From positions 124,001 to 188,000 of the forward strand of contig NZ_RWGU01000049.1 in the NCBI RefSeq assembly GCF_003944755.1: a stretch of 64,000 nucleotides of DNA, in the 5' to 3' direction. Below, one piece after another: positions 43,081 through 52,363 of this stretch. Origin of the DNA: Rhodovulum robiginosum (GTDB lineage: Bacteria; Pseudomonadota; Alphaproteobacteria; Rhodobacterales; Rhodobacteraceae). How positions within the stretch are numbered: position 1 is the first letter of the stretch; each line of letters starts with the position of its first letter. Position numbers and translations under genes: made by a program. Below the pieces are notes generated by a model. That model had not been told where the DNA came from and searched no databases. It was given only the letters and a program-made list of their open reading frames with translations.

Positions 43081-44582
43081 CCGACCCGATTCTGCGCCTC
43101 GAAGGTATCGTCAAGACGTTTCCCGGGGTGCGTGCACTCGACAACGTGTCGCTCTCGGTGTTGCCGGGCGAGGTGCATGCCTTGATGGGTGAAAACGGCG
43201 CGGGCAAGTCCACGCTGATGAAGGTGCTGGGGGGTCTGCACCAGCCCGACGGCGGCGGGATCTATATGGGGCGTGACCGGATCGTGATGTCCGGCCCACT
43301 GGAAGCAAAGGCCAATGGCATTGTCTTCATTCACCAGGAACTGAGCCTCGCCGAAGAGTTGTCCGTCGCCGAAAACATATACCTCGGCGAATTGCCCCGA
43401 AAGAGTTTCGGGCGGGTCGATTGGAGCAGGCTCGCCGAACAGACCAACGCGATCCTCAAGAAGCTCAACGTCGGGTTCGATGCCCGGACGCTCGTCGGTG
43501 ACCTGTCCATCGCCAATCAGCAGATGGTTGAAATCGCCCGCGCTTTGACTGTCGACGCCAAGGCGGTGATTTTCGACGAGCCGACCGCGTCGCTGACCGA
43601 TGCCGAGAAAGTCGTGCTGTTCGACGTGATCGCCGATCTCAAGGCGGATGGTGTGGGGATCATCTACATTTCGCACCGGATGGAGGAGATCTTCAAGATC
43701 ACCGACCGAATTACGGTTCTGCGCGATGGCGAATACCAAGGTACTGTCGAGACGGCCAATGCCGACGAGGAATCCGTCACCCAGATGATGATTGGCCGCA
43801 AGCTCGACCTCAGCCGAAATGCCTCGCATCATGAGCTGGGCGATGTGGCGATCGAGGTGCGGGGACTGAGCTGCGGCGGCCTCTATCAAGAAATCGACTT
43901 CGAGATCTACCGCGGCGAAGTTGTCGGCTTCTATGGCCTGGTCGGTGCCGGGCGGACCGAGATCGCCGAGACGCTGTTCGGCCTGCGCGATCCGTCCGCG
44001 GGCAAGATCCTGCTTGACGGCCAGGAGGTGCGCATCCATTCGCCCGCCGATGCCATCGCACGGGGTATCAGCCTTGTCCCCGAAGACCGCAAGGGGCAGG
44101 GGCTGGTTCTTGGCATGAATTGCCGGGACAACATGACCCTGCCGCAGGTGGACGATCTGAAGGCAGGACCTTTCGTGGCCGAGGGAGCGGAGATCGCGAT
44201 CTTTGACCTGTACCGTGATCGGCTGGATATCCGCACACCGGGCTGGAAACAGAAGGTCGGCAACCTTTCAGGCGGCAATCAGCAGAAGATCGTGATTGGC
44301 AAGTGGTTGTCCATGCATCCCAACGTATTGATCGTCGACGAGCCGACGCGGGGCATCGATGTGGGTAGCAAGTCGGAGATTCACAATCTGCTGCGTGGCC
44401 TGGCAGCCCAAGGCTACGCCGTCATGGTCATCAGTTCCGAGATGCCCGAGGTGCTGCATGTGTCTGACCGGATCGTGGCCATGTATTCGGGCCGGATCAT
44501 GCGGACCTTCACCTCTGACGAAGTGACAGAGGACAGCCTGATCCAGGCCATATCGGGCCTTGGCGACCACCGGGCTGCGTAA
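43077..44582 (+). CDS. sugar ABC transporter ATPase (RbsA/XylG type, two cassettes)
   Basis: Start ATG 43077 overlaps the permease stop. The 501-residue product has two nucleotide-binding domains. The first has Walker A GENGAGKST, a degenerate signature LSIANQQ and Walker B AVIFDEPTAS. The second has the degenerate Walker A-like GLVGAGRTE, signature LSGGNQQK and Walker B LIVDEPTRGID. This asymmetry is normal for the carbohydrate-uptake CUT2 family. It ends the importer operon, about 60 bp before the IS6 remnant. Confidence 0.94.
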   Translation: MTDPILRLEGIVKTFPGVRALDNVSLSVLPGEVHALMGENGAGKSTLMKVLGGLHQPDGGGIYMGRDRIVMSGPLEAKANGIVFIHQELSLAEELSVAENIYLGELPRKSFGRVDWSRLAEQTNAILKKLNVGFDARTLVGDLSIANQQMVEIARALTVDAKAVIFDEPTASLTDAEKVVLFDVIADLKADGVGIIYISHRMEEIFKITDRITVLRDGEYQGTVETANADEESVTQMMIGRKLDLSRNASHHELGDVAIEVRGLSCGGLYQEIDFEIYRGEVVGFYGLVGAGRTEIAETLFGLRDPSAGKILLDGQEVRIHSPADAIARGISLVPEDRKGQGLVLGMNCRDNMTLPQVDDLKAGPFVAEGAEIAIFDLYRDRLDIRTPGWKQKVGNLSGGNQQKIVIGKWLSMHPNVLIVDEPTRGIDVGSKSEIHNLLRGLAAQGYAVMVISSEMPEVLHVSDRIVAMYSGRIMRTFTSDEVTEDSLIQAISGLGDHRAA

Positions 44583-44639
44583 CGCCTATCCTGTCCCCAT
44601 GACGGAGGTGTCGTGGAATCCTGGCTTGAGGCGGGGCAG

Positions 44640-45195
44640 GGGGCACTGTCGGAAATACCCGGCCGGAGGCGGGGCAGGGTGCTGGCTCGCGTCGACACAT
44701 GGCCGAACCCAGCCCCATCAAGTGGTTCGAGACGAGCCCGGATATCATCCGCCTGGCGGTGATGATGTACATCCGGGGCCCTCAGTCGCCCCTCATCTTC
44801 GAGGACCTCCCGCACGAGTGCGGCGTCGACATCTGCCACGAGACGGTGCGCATCTGGTGGCATCGGCTCGGGCCGATCTTCGCAGCCGAGAACCGGAACC
44901 GGCGGACCGAGGGAATGCGGTCCAGTCGCCGGCGGTGGCACCCCGACGAGAATTTCGTGAAGATCAACGGCGAGCGGCACTGCCTCAGGCGGGCGGTGAA
45001 TCTCTAGGGCGCGGTTATGGAAACCTTCGTGACCAAGACCCGTGACAGGAAAGCCCCTTTGAAATTGCTCAGGAAAGCAATGCGTAAGCACGGTCGTCCC
45101 GAGGTCATCGTCACCGACAAGCTTCGTTCCTGCGGCGCTGCATAGGGGACAGCGTCATTGTCCTTTGGGAGGCCCGTTTGAACTCGTCTGCCAGC
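44640..45195 (+). mobile_element. IS6-family element B, inactivated by deletion and a stop codon
   Basis: The left end has GGGGGCACTGTCGGAAATAC (44639-44658), like the IS6 terminal repeat GGCACTGT. The transposase starts ATG 44699 (MAEPSPIKWFETSPDIIRLA). The frame runs through the DNA-binding part (DICHETVRIWWHRLGP) to KINGERHCLRRAVNL and a TAG stop at 45005-45007. After it the same frame continues METFVTKTRDRKAPL and KHGRPEVIVTDKLRS, then jumps to CGAA and stop (45143-45145), the normal transposase end. The catalytic second half (DDE motif C-terminus) is deleted. The 3' flank GGGACAGCGTCATTGTCC follows. Confidence 0.85.
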
Positions 45196-45281
45196 ACCGG
45201 CTACGGTTATTCAGTCGCGAGCCCGTGAATGGTGGCGTGCAGGGCGCATGGCCGACGCCGCAATGAGCTTCAGGAGAGTGA

Positions 45282-46228
45282 ATGGGAACAATCGACATCA
45301 TCCCCGATATCCACGGACAGATCGCCAAACTGCGGACCGCGCTAGACGCGCTCGGATGGCGGCGCAGCCCGGCAGGCTGGATCCATCCGGACCCGGAGAG
45401 AAGCATCGTCTTTCTGGGCGATTTCATCGACCGCGGGCCTGACAACCGCGGCGTCATTCGCCTGGTGCGCGATCTGATCGACAGCGGCAAGGCCCGCGCG
45501 ATCATGGGAAATCACGAACTCAACGCCCTTCACTTTCACACGGCGCACCCCGAAACCGGCCTGCCGCTTCGGGCCCACTCCGACAAGAACCTGCGCCAGC
45601 ACCGGAGCTTTCTGGCGGAGTTTCCCGTCGGTGCCGACGAGACCGAGGAGGCGCTTGCCTGGATGCGCAGCCTCCCGCTGTTTCTTGAAGCCGAGGGATT
45701 CCGCGCCGTACATGCGTGCTGGATCGATGGCTCGATGGCTCGATTGATCGGTTGCGCGAGCTCACCGCAGACGGAGTGCTGTCGGACGAGCAGTTGATTC
45801 GGGCCGCTGATCCGGCCGCCGAGCTTTTTCACCTTGCGGAGGAAATCACCAAAGGGCCCGAACACCGCCTCCCGGATGGGTTTTCCTTCCGTGACAAGGA
45901 CGGCACCCACCGCGATCATGTCCGGCTGCAATGGTGGAATGCGGACGCGCGAAGCTGGCGAGATATCGCGATCTCGGTACCGGTCCTTGCCGATCTGCCG
46001 GATGCCCCGCTACCAGGCTCATTGGTGGCGCAGACCTATCCCGCCCACGAACGCCCCGTCTTCTTTGGCCATTACTGGCTCAACGGCGATCCGGTGCTGC
46101 AGGGCCCGAACGCGCTGTGCCTCGACTATTCCGCCGGCAAGGACGGGCCGCTGGTAACATACGAACTGCACCCGGGCGAGATGATGCTCTCCCCCGATCG
46201 GGTCTGGGTCCACGCCATACCCGTATGA
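45282..46228 (+). pseudogene. calcineurin-like metallophosphoesterase, frameshifted by an 8-bp duplication
   Basis: The first frame (from ATG 45282) holds the metal-binding motifs IIPDIHGQIA (DxH), FLGDFIDRGP (GDxxDRG) and IMGNHELNAL (GNHE), as in serine/threonine-phosphatase-like and ApaH-like hydrolases. It is diverted at RAVHACWIDGS. The second frame resumes GSIDRLRELTADGVLSDEQL and continues to FFGHYWLNGDP and VHAIPV at 46228, with the conserved C-terminal GHY. GATGGCTC is tandemly repeated at 45726-45741. Deleting one copy restores one frame of about 312 residues. The truncated first part alone would lack the last metal His. Confidence 0.82.
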
Positions 46229-46274
46229 TCGAATCCTGAGTGTCGAAACGTATTAAATGATGGTCGGGTAGCTC

Positions 46275-46637
46275 ATGTTGAAACCCGAGACCGAGCTGCC
46301 CATCAATCGTCTGAGCAATGCGCTTAGAACGAGTTTCGAATGGATCGTGAAGCGCGACCGCGAAAGCCCCATCGGTGACATAGCCGAGGCATGGGCGGAG
46401 CTTACGGCAAGCGCCCTCCAGGACGTGAGACTGATGGCGCCGCCGATGGTCGACCATACCGAACCGTTCCTTCCCTTCATCGAGACACACAGGATCAAGA
46501 CAGATCGCTTCCGTGTGGCCCGCAGCGGGATGCGCGGCGGCCCTACGCGGATCCTGACCGGGCGGCGGTTGCGACGTTTCGATGTCTCTCAGCCGCAGGA
46601 TTCGGGCGGCAGAGCATCGCAGGGGCAACCAAGATAA
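46275..46637 (+). CDS. hypothetical protein
   Basis: ATG 46275 opens 120 codons. The first 75 residues look protein-like (ETELPINRLSNALRTSFEWI, TASALQDVRLMAPPMVDHTE). The last 35 are basic and low-complexity and lie antisense to a helicase-like remnant, so the true gene may have been truncated here. No family is recognised and the ribosome binding site is weak. Confidence 0.4.
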   Translation: MLKPETELPINRLSNALRTSFEWIVKRDRESPIGDIAEAWAELTASALQDVRLMAPPMVDHTEPFLPFIETHRIKTDRFRVARSGMRGGPTRILTGRRLRRFDVSQPQDSGGRASQGQPR

Positions 46638-46860
46638 CCGTTTCGCAGTCGTGAACCTCCTGCACGATCCAGCGACGACCCGAGAATATCAGCATCATTC
46701 CCGGTGACAGAACCCTTTCGACCGGAAGGGTGCCGAGATCCCGACCCTCCGCGACCGGCCGAAACTCCTGGGGTGTCTTGAATACGGCATAGAAGCTTTG
46801 GTGCTCTGCTCGACTGGGGCCCGCCGGGCTCCCGGCAAGAAAAGCTCGCCCTCGATTTGC
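46618..46860 (-). pseudogene. helicase-like C-terminal fragment
   Basis: On the minus strand one frame reads EHQSFYAVFKTPQEF, then GRDLGTLPVERVLSPGMMLI and FSGRRWIVQEVH, ending VILVAPA. The pattern GR.LGTLP....L..GM.I.F.GRRW.V..V......VI.V.PA is one I know from the C-terminal part of large DEAD/DEAH helicases (Lhr-like). No start, motor motifs or proper stop are present. It is a small leftover between dabA and the metallophosphoesterase relic. Confidence 0.4.
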
Positions 46861-46881
46861 TCTATCAACCCGGTCTCCGTA

Positions 46882-49260
46882 TCACGCCGCGAGGAGCTCC
46901 TGCGGCTCCGCCCAGATCAGACCGGGACGATACCGGGCATCGACCTTGCCATCCTTCAACCTGAAGAGATGCAGCCAGCCGTTGTCAAATAGATCGCGGA
47001 CCTCCGGATGACGCATGAGGACGCCGGTGATCGCCTCGCGCGGTGCCTCGATCATGACGGATAGGCGCAGCGGTTCGTGCATCAGCTTTTCGCCATCGTG
47101 AACGGCCTGCCATGGCAGGCCCGGTCTCAGCCGGCCCGAGTTACCCTCGATGACACCGATGCCGCCGACGATGTTGTGAATGAGCTTGTTGCCGCCACCG
47201 AACACGTCCGGCATCACGGACGAGCCGTAATATTGCAGGCTGATCCAACTTGCCACGACAACAGGTGCGGTGATGATCAGTTCCAGCGTGCCAAAGCTGT
47301 CGTCGGCCTGCCAGTCGTAGCTGTGAAGGAAGGCACGTCCTCCAAGGTCCCTGCCTGCGGTCGCCGCGCGTGGGGCCGCGATGAAGGCGGCGCATCCGGC
47401 GAGACCCCATTCCGGCCGGACCTCGGCCCAATTGAGCGCGCGCTCGGCGATGGTCATCGGCGTGGCCCCGGGCAGGCTCGGCGCCCGTTCCGCACGGGTT
47501 ATCTTTCCGGCCTGTTTCAACCAGCCCTTCATCCGGCGGATGTCGTCGCCCCGGTCTGATGGCAACCCGTCGTCGTAGATCGTGATCTCGTCGGTCGTCG
47601 TGTCGTGCAGCCCGGCGATGAAGAGCGTGTCTTCCGGGACCATGATATCGCGCTCAGCCAGACCTGTCCTGGTCTCGGGATCATTCAGCAGAGCGGCCAA
47701 GAGCCGGGCCGACACCTCACCCGTGTATCCGCCGCAAGCGCCGCAATGATAGGCGCTCTCGTGCGGATTGTTGGTCACCTGTCCGCCGTGGCCCAGTAGC
47801 AGAACGATCTCGCCATGCCCCTTGGTCAGGCTCATGGCGCCCAGCACGGCGGCTGCCGTATCGGCCTTTGCCCTGGCATCGAGACCGCCGACAACCCATG
47901 GCGCCGGGGTCCGCTTTTCCGACCTGGCTCCTCGGCCCAAGGCATCGCGCACCAGCTTTCCGGCATAGAACGGCCCTGCCGCCTCGACGAAGGCAAAGGA
48001 CGATACCGCTGCCTGACGGAACCGGCCCCAGGCCCGGGCGGTGCGCGCGGCGATCCGGGCGTCCTTCTCTTTTTCAGGCTCGGCATGGCTCGTCGTTACG
48101 ACGGCCGGGTTCAGAAGGACCGGCAGGTGTGCCTCGACGACATCCGAGCCATGCGCCTTGTGCGCCAGCGGCAGACCGAAGAACCCCGCGAAACCGATCG
48201 TCTCGATCGACGGATCGACGTCTTCCAGCGCCCGCCGGAAGAGCTCGGACCGGACGTCGATGCAGAATGCGGCCTGAAGCGCGGGGCGGTCTTTCGGCGC
48301 GGTTTCTCCGTCCAGTGCCGCAAAAAGCCCGCGTTGATGCGCCCGCTCCGACGCCTCTTGCAGGATTGCCAGGGCAACATCCTCTGCCGAGGGCTTAACT
48401 GGTGCGCCATGCGCCGAGACGGTTTCGGCCCACTTTTCTCCGATCTCCGGCACATGCGCCAGAAGCGCTTCCTCCCAGATCAGTCGGATCGCAAGCAGAT
48501 CGGCCATCGTCCGGTCCGTCCCACCGGTGAGTTCCGCATGCCACAAGAGCCAGCGCGCATGCTGCGACCAGCCGCCGAGTTCCATGTAGAGACGGTGAAA
48601 GGCGGTCTCCGCCGCGGCCTCGTCCAGGCCCAGTGCCTCGGCCGCGCGCAGGATTGCGCGATCTGCAGTGTCCGGAGCCGCCGCCACATGGGCACAGAAT
48701 CCGGTCAGGCCAGCGATCTCGGGGGTCAGGTCGTGCGTGGCCCAAGCGCGCCAAGAGGCGAACGCTTCGGCGTCGGGCGCTGGCGACCAGAGGGCCTGGC
48801 CCCGGTCGAACTGCCCCGCAGCCCAAACGCCAACGGATTTTTCGATGATCGAAGGCCAGTCCACGTCCGTCGCCTCGGCCGCAAGGTCGGCCACGGTTGG
48901 CAAGGCAGTTGGTTCGCAGGTCGCGGTTCCGGCCGCGAACGCTTTGAGAGAGGCCAGGTCCTTGGGCTTGAGAGGCGACGTCGAAGCGGAGAGTGCTTCT
49001 GCCAACACTGCGTCGGTGAGCTGTCCATCCTCGATGGCAGCGGCATGGTCCGCACCCGCCCGGACCGCCCGAACGCCCGCGACCCGTTGCAGTCGTGCCG
49101 AGGCCGTTGCGAGGTCTTCGCCGGTCTGCCCGAGGAACGGGTTGACCGCAACGGTCGCCTCCAGAGGGAACGCGGGCGGGATGCGCCGCGCTGCAACTTC
49201 GGCGGCTTTCAGGATCGCTGACATCAGGGAGGGTGCGATTTGCGAGTGCTTCAGGACCAT
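46882..49260 (-). CDS. dabA: DabA, inorganic-carbon uptake subunit (DUF2309/UPF0753)
   Basis: Start ATG 49260 (MVLKHSQIAP) because GGAG lies 6 nt upstream. The frame's earlier ATG at 49272 has none. The product has 792 residues. It contains the beta-carbonic-anhydrase-like zinc site expected of DabA: Cys and Asp in AAFCIDVRSELFRR, and His and Cys in GHGGQVTNNPHESAYHCGAC. With DabB it forms an energy-coupled CO2-hydrating, bicarbonate-accumulating complex at the membrane. It lies 16 nt after dabB. Confidence 0.92.
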   Translation of the reverse strand: MVLKHSQIAPSLMSAILKAAEVAARRIPPAFPLEATVAVNPFLGQTGEDLATASARLQRVAGVRAVRAGADHAAAIEDGQLTDAVLAEALSASTSPLKPKDLASLKAFAAGTATCEPTALPTVADLAAEATDVDWPSIIEKSVGVWAAGQFDRGQALWSPAPDAEAFASWRAWATHDLTPEIAGLTGFCAHVAAAPDTADRAILRAAEALGLDEAAAETAFHRLYMELGGWSQHARWLLWHAELTGGTDRTMADLLAIRLIWEEALLAHVPEIGEKWAETVSAHGAPVKPSAEDVALAILQEASERAHQRGLFAALDGETAPKDRPALQAAFCIDVRSELFRRALEDVDPSIETIGFAGFFGLPLAHKAHGSDVVEAHLPVLLNPAVVTTSHAEPEKEKDARIAARTARAWGRFRQAAVSSFAFVEAAGPFYAGKLVRDALGRGARSEKRTPAPWVVGGLDARAKADTAAAVLGAMSLTKGHGEIVLLLGHGGQVTNNPHESAYHCGACGGYTGEVSARLLAALLNDPETRTGLAERDIMVPEDTLFIAGLHDTTTDEITIYDDGLPSDRGDDIRRMKGWLKQAGKITRAERAPSLPGATPMTIAERALNWAEVRPEWGLAGCAAFIAAPRAATAGRDLGGRAFLHSYDWQADDSFGTLELIITAPVVVASWISLQYYGSSVMPDVFGGGNKLIHNIVGGIGVIEGNSGRLRPGLPWQAVHDGEKLMHEPLRLSVMIEAPREAITGVLMRHPEVRDLFDNGWLHLFRLKDGKVDARYRPGLIWAEPQELLAA

Positions 49261-49276
49261 GTCGTTCTCCATGATT

Positions 49277-50833
49277 TCAGTGGGTTTTCGGGTTGCGAAA
49301 GCCGCCGATGGCGCGGTCGAGCAAAGCGTTCAGGTAGAAGCCGTTGGCGAGGTGCACACGGAGTCCGGCGGTGGAGGGGTGATGCGCCCAGAGCGGGAAG
49401 AGCGCCTGCGCGAAGGCGACAAGGCCGAACGAGGCCACCGCAAGCATGATGAGCGCCCATTCCAAAGGCCCTGGCACCGGCGTCGGCGGCAGGGCCGGTC
49501 CCCAGATGGCTTGCGCGGCTGCCTGGAAGGCAAAGTAGGCCACCGCCGCGCCCAGCGACGCCAGCGACGTGCGCTTGGTCAGTTCGGCCGGCGCCTGGTC
49601 GGCCAGTCCCTGCGCAACGAGGTAGGCGACGCCGAAGATCAGGATCGCGCCGAGGGCCAGCGCCTGGGCCGTCTTCGGCCCCACGAGCGCGGTGAAGACG
49701 GTGGCGATCGCAGCGTAGAGCACTAGCGCGAGGGCGAACGATTTGAGGACCGCCAGGATTCTCGGGACCGCGATCGGCCCCGGGCGTCGCAAACCCGCCA
49801 CGGCCTGCACTGCGCCGCCCGAGGAGAGGAAGGCGTGCGCCTTGTAAAGCGAATGCGCAACGATGTGCAGCAGGGCAAGTGCCCAGAGACCAAGCCCGCA
49901 TTGCAATAGCAGGAACCCCATCTGCGAAACGGTGGACCAGGCGAGCGAAGTCTTCACCGCACTCTGCGTCAGCATCACGGCTGCACCGAAGAGCGCGGTG
50001 AACCCCCCGATCATCACGAGCGCCGCCATGGCGCCGGGGCTCTGTTGCACAAGGCCCGCCAGCGAAATCAGCAGGACGCCGCCCGAGTTGATGATGCCAG
50101 CGTGAAGCAGTGCAGAAACTGGCGTTGGCGCCTCCATGACTTCCGTCAGCCAACCATGCAGCGGGAAGGCTGCGGTCTTCAGCGCCGCCGCGAGAACGAT
50201 GAGCGCGATCGCAAGCGAGGCGGCCCAGGTCAGGCTCGCATCGGACGCAGCCGTCGCAATCCTGCTGACATCGCCGGTTCCATAGCTCCCGGCCAGCAGC
50301 ACCGCCGCGAGAACCAGTGCCGCGTCGGCACCATGCCAGACGAGCGCGAATTTCGTCGACGCCCTGCGGGCTTCGGGACGATCGGAATAGAACAGCAGCA
50401 GGCGTTTCAGGCCCAATCCGACCAGAAACGAGGACAGGATCAGGATGGCCAGGCTGCCCGATTGCACGAACAACAGCACAGCAGCCAATGTCGCGAGCAT
50501 GAGCGCCAGGAACCGGCCCTCCTGCGCCTCGCCGTCGAGATAGGTGCGGCTGTAGCGAATGACGACCCAACCGATGAAGGCGACGAGAAGCGCCAGAGTG
50601 ACGGTTACCGGATCGGCTCTTAGGATCAAATCCAAGGGACCGCCGAGAACCGAGAGCATCGCAGGACCGGCGACCGTGACCTGCACGACTCCGAGCTCAG
50701 CGAGAGCAAGCGCCGCAAGTGCCGCGTATTCCGCAAGTTGCGGCAAGCCCTCCGGACGGCGGCCGGGCCGGCGCCATGCAAGGGTCGCGACAGCCAACAG
50801 AACGCAGGGTGCAAGAAACGAGAGCGAAACCAT
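49277..50833 (-). CDS. dabB: DabB, proton-channel subunit of the DAB complex (NuoL/MrpA-like)
   Basis: The 518-residue product has about fourteen helices and the proton-conducting antiporter core: KTAAFPLHGWLTEVMEAPTP, VSALLHAGIINSGGVLLIS, VKTSLAWSTVSQMGFLLLQC, LHIVAHSLYKAHAFLSSGGA. These are shared with NuoL, MrpA and DabB. Adjacency to dabA and lack of other nuo or mrp genes identify it as DabB. It starts close to a LysR-type operator region shared with the divergent regulator. Confidence 0.92.
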   Translation of the reverse strand: MVSLSFLAPCVLLAVATLAWRRPGRRPEGLPQLAEYAALAALALAELGVVQVTVAGPAMLSVLGGPLDLILRADPVTVTLALLVAFIGWVVIRYSRTYLDGEAQEGRFLALMLATLAAVLLFVQSGSLAILILSSFLVGLGLKRLLLFYSDRPEARRASTKFALVWHGADAALVLAAVLLAGSYGTGDVSRIATAASDASLTWAASLAIALIVLAAALKTAAFPLHGWLTEVMEAPTPVSALLHAGIINSGGVLLISLAGLVQQSPGAMAALVMIGGFTALFGAAVMLTQSAVKTSLAWSTVSQMGFLLLQCGLGLWALALLHIVAHSLYKAHAFLSSGGAVQAVAGLRRPGPIAVPRILAVLKSFALALVLYAAIATVFTALVGPKTAQALALGAILIFGVAYLVAQGLADQAPAELTKRTSLASLGAAVAYFAFQAAAQAIWGPALPPTPVPGPLEWALIMLAVASFGLVAFAQALFPLWAHHPSTAGLRVHLANGFYLNALLDRAIGGFRNPKTH

Positions 50834-50889
50834 GATGAAATTTCTCCGTGTGGGGCCTTGGTCGCCGGATATGTGATGGCAAACTTAAA

Positions 50890-50910
50890 GAAAATTTCAT
50901 ATTATGAGAG
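50890..50910. promoter_or_regulatory. LysR-type operator candidate between dabB and its regulator
   Basis: The perfect palindrome TCATATTATGA (50897-50907) lies in an A/T-rich block between the divergent starts at 50833 and 50931. It contains the T-N11-A spacing of LysR boxes (TTTCATATTATGA). It probably binds the divergent regulator. Confidence 0.5.
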
Positions 50911-50930
50911 AAACCATTCTAATTTATGGA

Positions 50931-51818
50931 ATGATGTCGGAACTCAATCTTCATCACCTGCGCCTGTTTCGTGCTGTCGCAAGGGACGGTACGCTGACGG
51001 GAGCGGCGCGGGCGCTCAACATCTCGCAATCGGCGGTCTCGACGCAGATCAAGTCGCTCGAGGCCGCCCTGGGCCACGATCTGTTCGAGCGGCGCGGGCG
51101 CAATTTGTTCCTGTCAGAAGCTGGCCGGATCGCGCTCGATCATGCTGACGAGATTTTCAGGGCCGCAGAGAACCTGACATCGACGCTGAAACGCGCCGAG
51201 GCGAAGCGTCGTGTTCTAAGGATCGGTGCGCTTGCCACCCTGTCGCGGAACTTCCAGATATCGTTTCTCGCGCCCCTCATCGGGCGCGACGATGTTGAAG
51301 TGGTTCTGAGGTCGGGAACACAGGAGGTGCTCCTTCGCGGCCTCGAGGCGCAATCGCTCGACATCGTGCTGACGAATCTCATCCCGGCAAGGGACGCCGC
51401 CAGCCCCTATCTCGTCCATCACGTGGCTGACCAACCTGTCAGCCTTGTCGGCACACCGGATCGGCTGTCCGGTGGCGAAACCGATGTCGCACGCATTCTG
51501 GCGTCGGAACCACTTGTCCTGCCGACCCCAGAGACGTCACTCCGCGCAGGGTTCGACGCCCTTCTGGAACGGCTCGGTATCGTCCCGCGGATCGCGGCAG
51601 AAGCGGATGACATGGCCATGCTGCGCCTTCTGGCGCGCGCCGATGCCGGTGTCGCGGTCATTCCTCCCATCGTCGTTCAGGACGAATTGGAAGCTGGAAG
51701 ACTGAAGGAATACGCCCGTCTTGACGACGTCCGGGAAGCCTTCGCGGCTGTGACGATCGGCCGGAAGTTTCCAAACCCGCTCATTCATGAGGTACTACGC
51801 GCGGAACGACATGCGTAG
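50931..51818 (+). CDS. LysR-family regulator of the dab operon
   Basis: Start ATG 50931 (MMSELNLHHLRLFRAVARDG). ATG 50904 falls within the operator and is less likely. The product has 295 residues: an N-terminal winged helix (GAARALNISQSAVSTQIKSL, DLFERRGRNLFLSEAG) and a C-terminal effector domain (RIGALATLSRNFQISFLAPL, DAGVAVIPPIVVQDELEAG). It resembles the NhaR/CbbR-like branch. Its divergent placement suggests CO2- or metabolite-responsive control of dabBA. Confidence 0.88.
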   Translation: MMSELNLHHLRLFRAVARDGTLTGAARALNISQSAVSTQIKSLEAALGHDLFERRGRNLFLSEAGRIALDHADEIFRAAENLTSTLKRAEAKRRVLRIGALATLSRNFQISFLAPLIGRDDVEVVLRSGTQEVLLRGLEAQSLDIVLTNLIPARDAASPYLVHHVADQPVSLVGTPDRLSGGETDVARILASEPLVLPTPETSLRAGFDALLERLGIVPRIAAEADDMAMLRLLARADAGVAVIPPIVVQDELEAGRLKEYARLDDVREAFAAVTIGRKFPNPLIHEVLRAERHA

Positions 51819-51914
51819 CCTAGCATCGGGCAGCAGGTCGCCGGCCGGGGGTGTTCGGCTAAGCAGCCATAGAGCGGGCATCAAGGTCGGATGCGGCGGA
51901 TGCGAAGTCCGCAG

Positions 51915-52011
51915 AAATTCGCCGCCGCCGGTGCCGAGTGGCGCGGTCTCGGCGCGGTATCGGGGACAGCGTCACCGTCCAAGCCGATACTGCTTCGAAT
52001 TGGTCTGCCAG
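51915..52011 (+). mobile_element. IS6-family remnant C (3' end only)
   Basis: FAAAGAEWRGLGAV matches the transposase C-terminus (AALAEWRGL.AA). It runs through its former stop and is followed by the shared 3' flank (GGGGACAGCGTCACCGTCC, then TTCGAATTGGTCTGCCAG). The sequence before 51915 is not recognisable as transposase. Confidence 0.65.
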
Positions 52012-52228
52012 AACCGGCCCTCCCGCAGGCATGAGAACGCGCAGATACTGCGCAACTCGGACCCGAGATCCCGCGATCGCTCAGCGAGGTGAGTGCCGTC
52101 CTCGGTTAACCCGAAATACGGATTGTGCTGCGGGCCATTTCCCTGCTCTTGGCGCGAAACTCCGTAGAGACAGCTTGGCGCGCCCCAATCGGGGCCGGCA
52201 CAGTCGTGGCCTGCATCATCTTCATGCT

Positions 52229-52363
52229 CTACGGTTTCTTCTTTTCTCCGATACTGACCTGCGATTTTCCTTTCGAGAAGTCGGCCGTTGCCAAGACCTT
52301 TTCCTTGACCTTCTTGGGCTTCTTCGCTTCTCGGTTTCCGCGCGACTTGTTGCCTTTGGGCAT
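52229..52363 (-). CDS. 44-residue basic protein, conserved-type small ORF
   Basis: On the minus strand ATG 52363, preceded by AAGGAAATCAG, encodes 44 residues beginning MPKGNKSRGNREAKKPKKVK and ending SIGEKKKP. Lys- and Arg-rich proteins with the opening M.KG..RSNREAKKPKK are frequent in Rhizobiales and Rhodobacterales as I recall. Function is unknown. The composition suggests nucleic-acid or ribosome binding. Confidence 0.7.
   Translation of the reverse strand: MPKGNKSRGNREAKKPKKVKEKVLATADFSKGKSQVSIGEKKKP

Noticed and set aside
49277-50833. NADH dehydrogenase subunit NuoL or a second Mrp locus
   Set aside because: It stands alone with dabA, has no nuo or mrp partners, and its length suits DabB.
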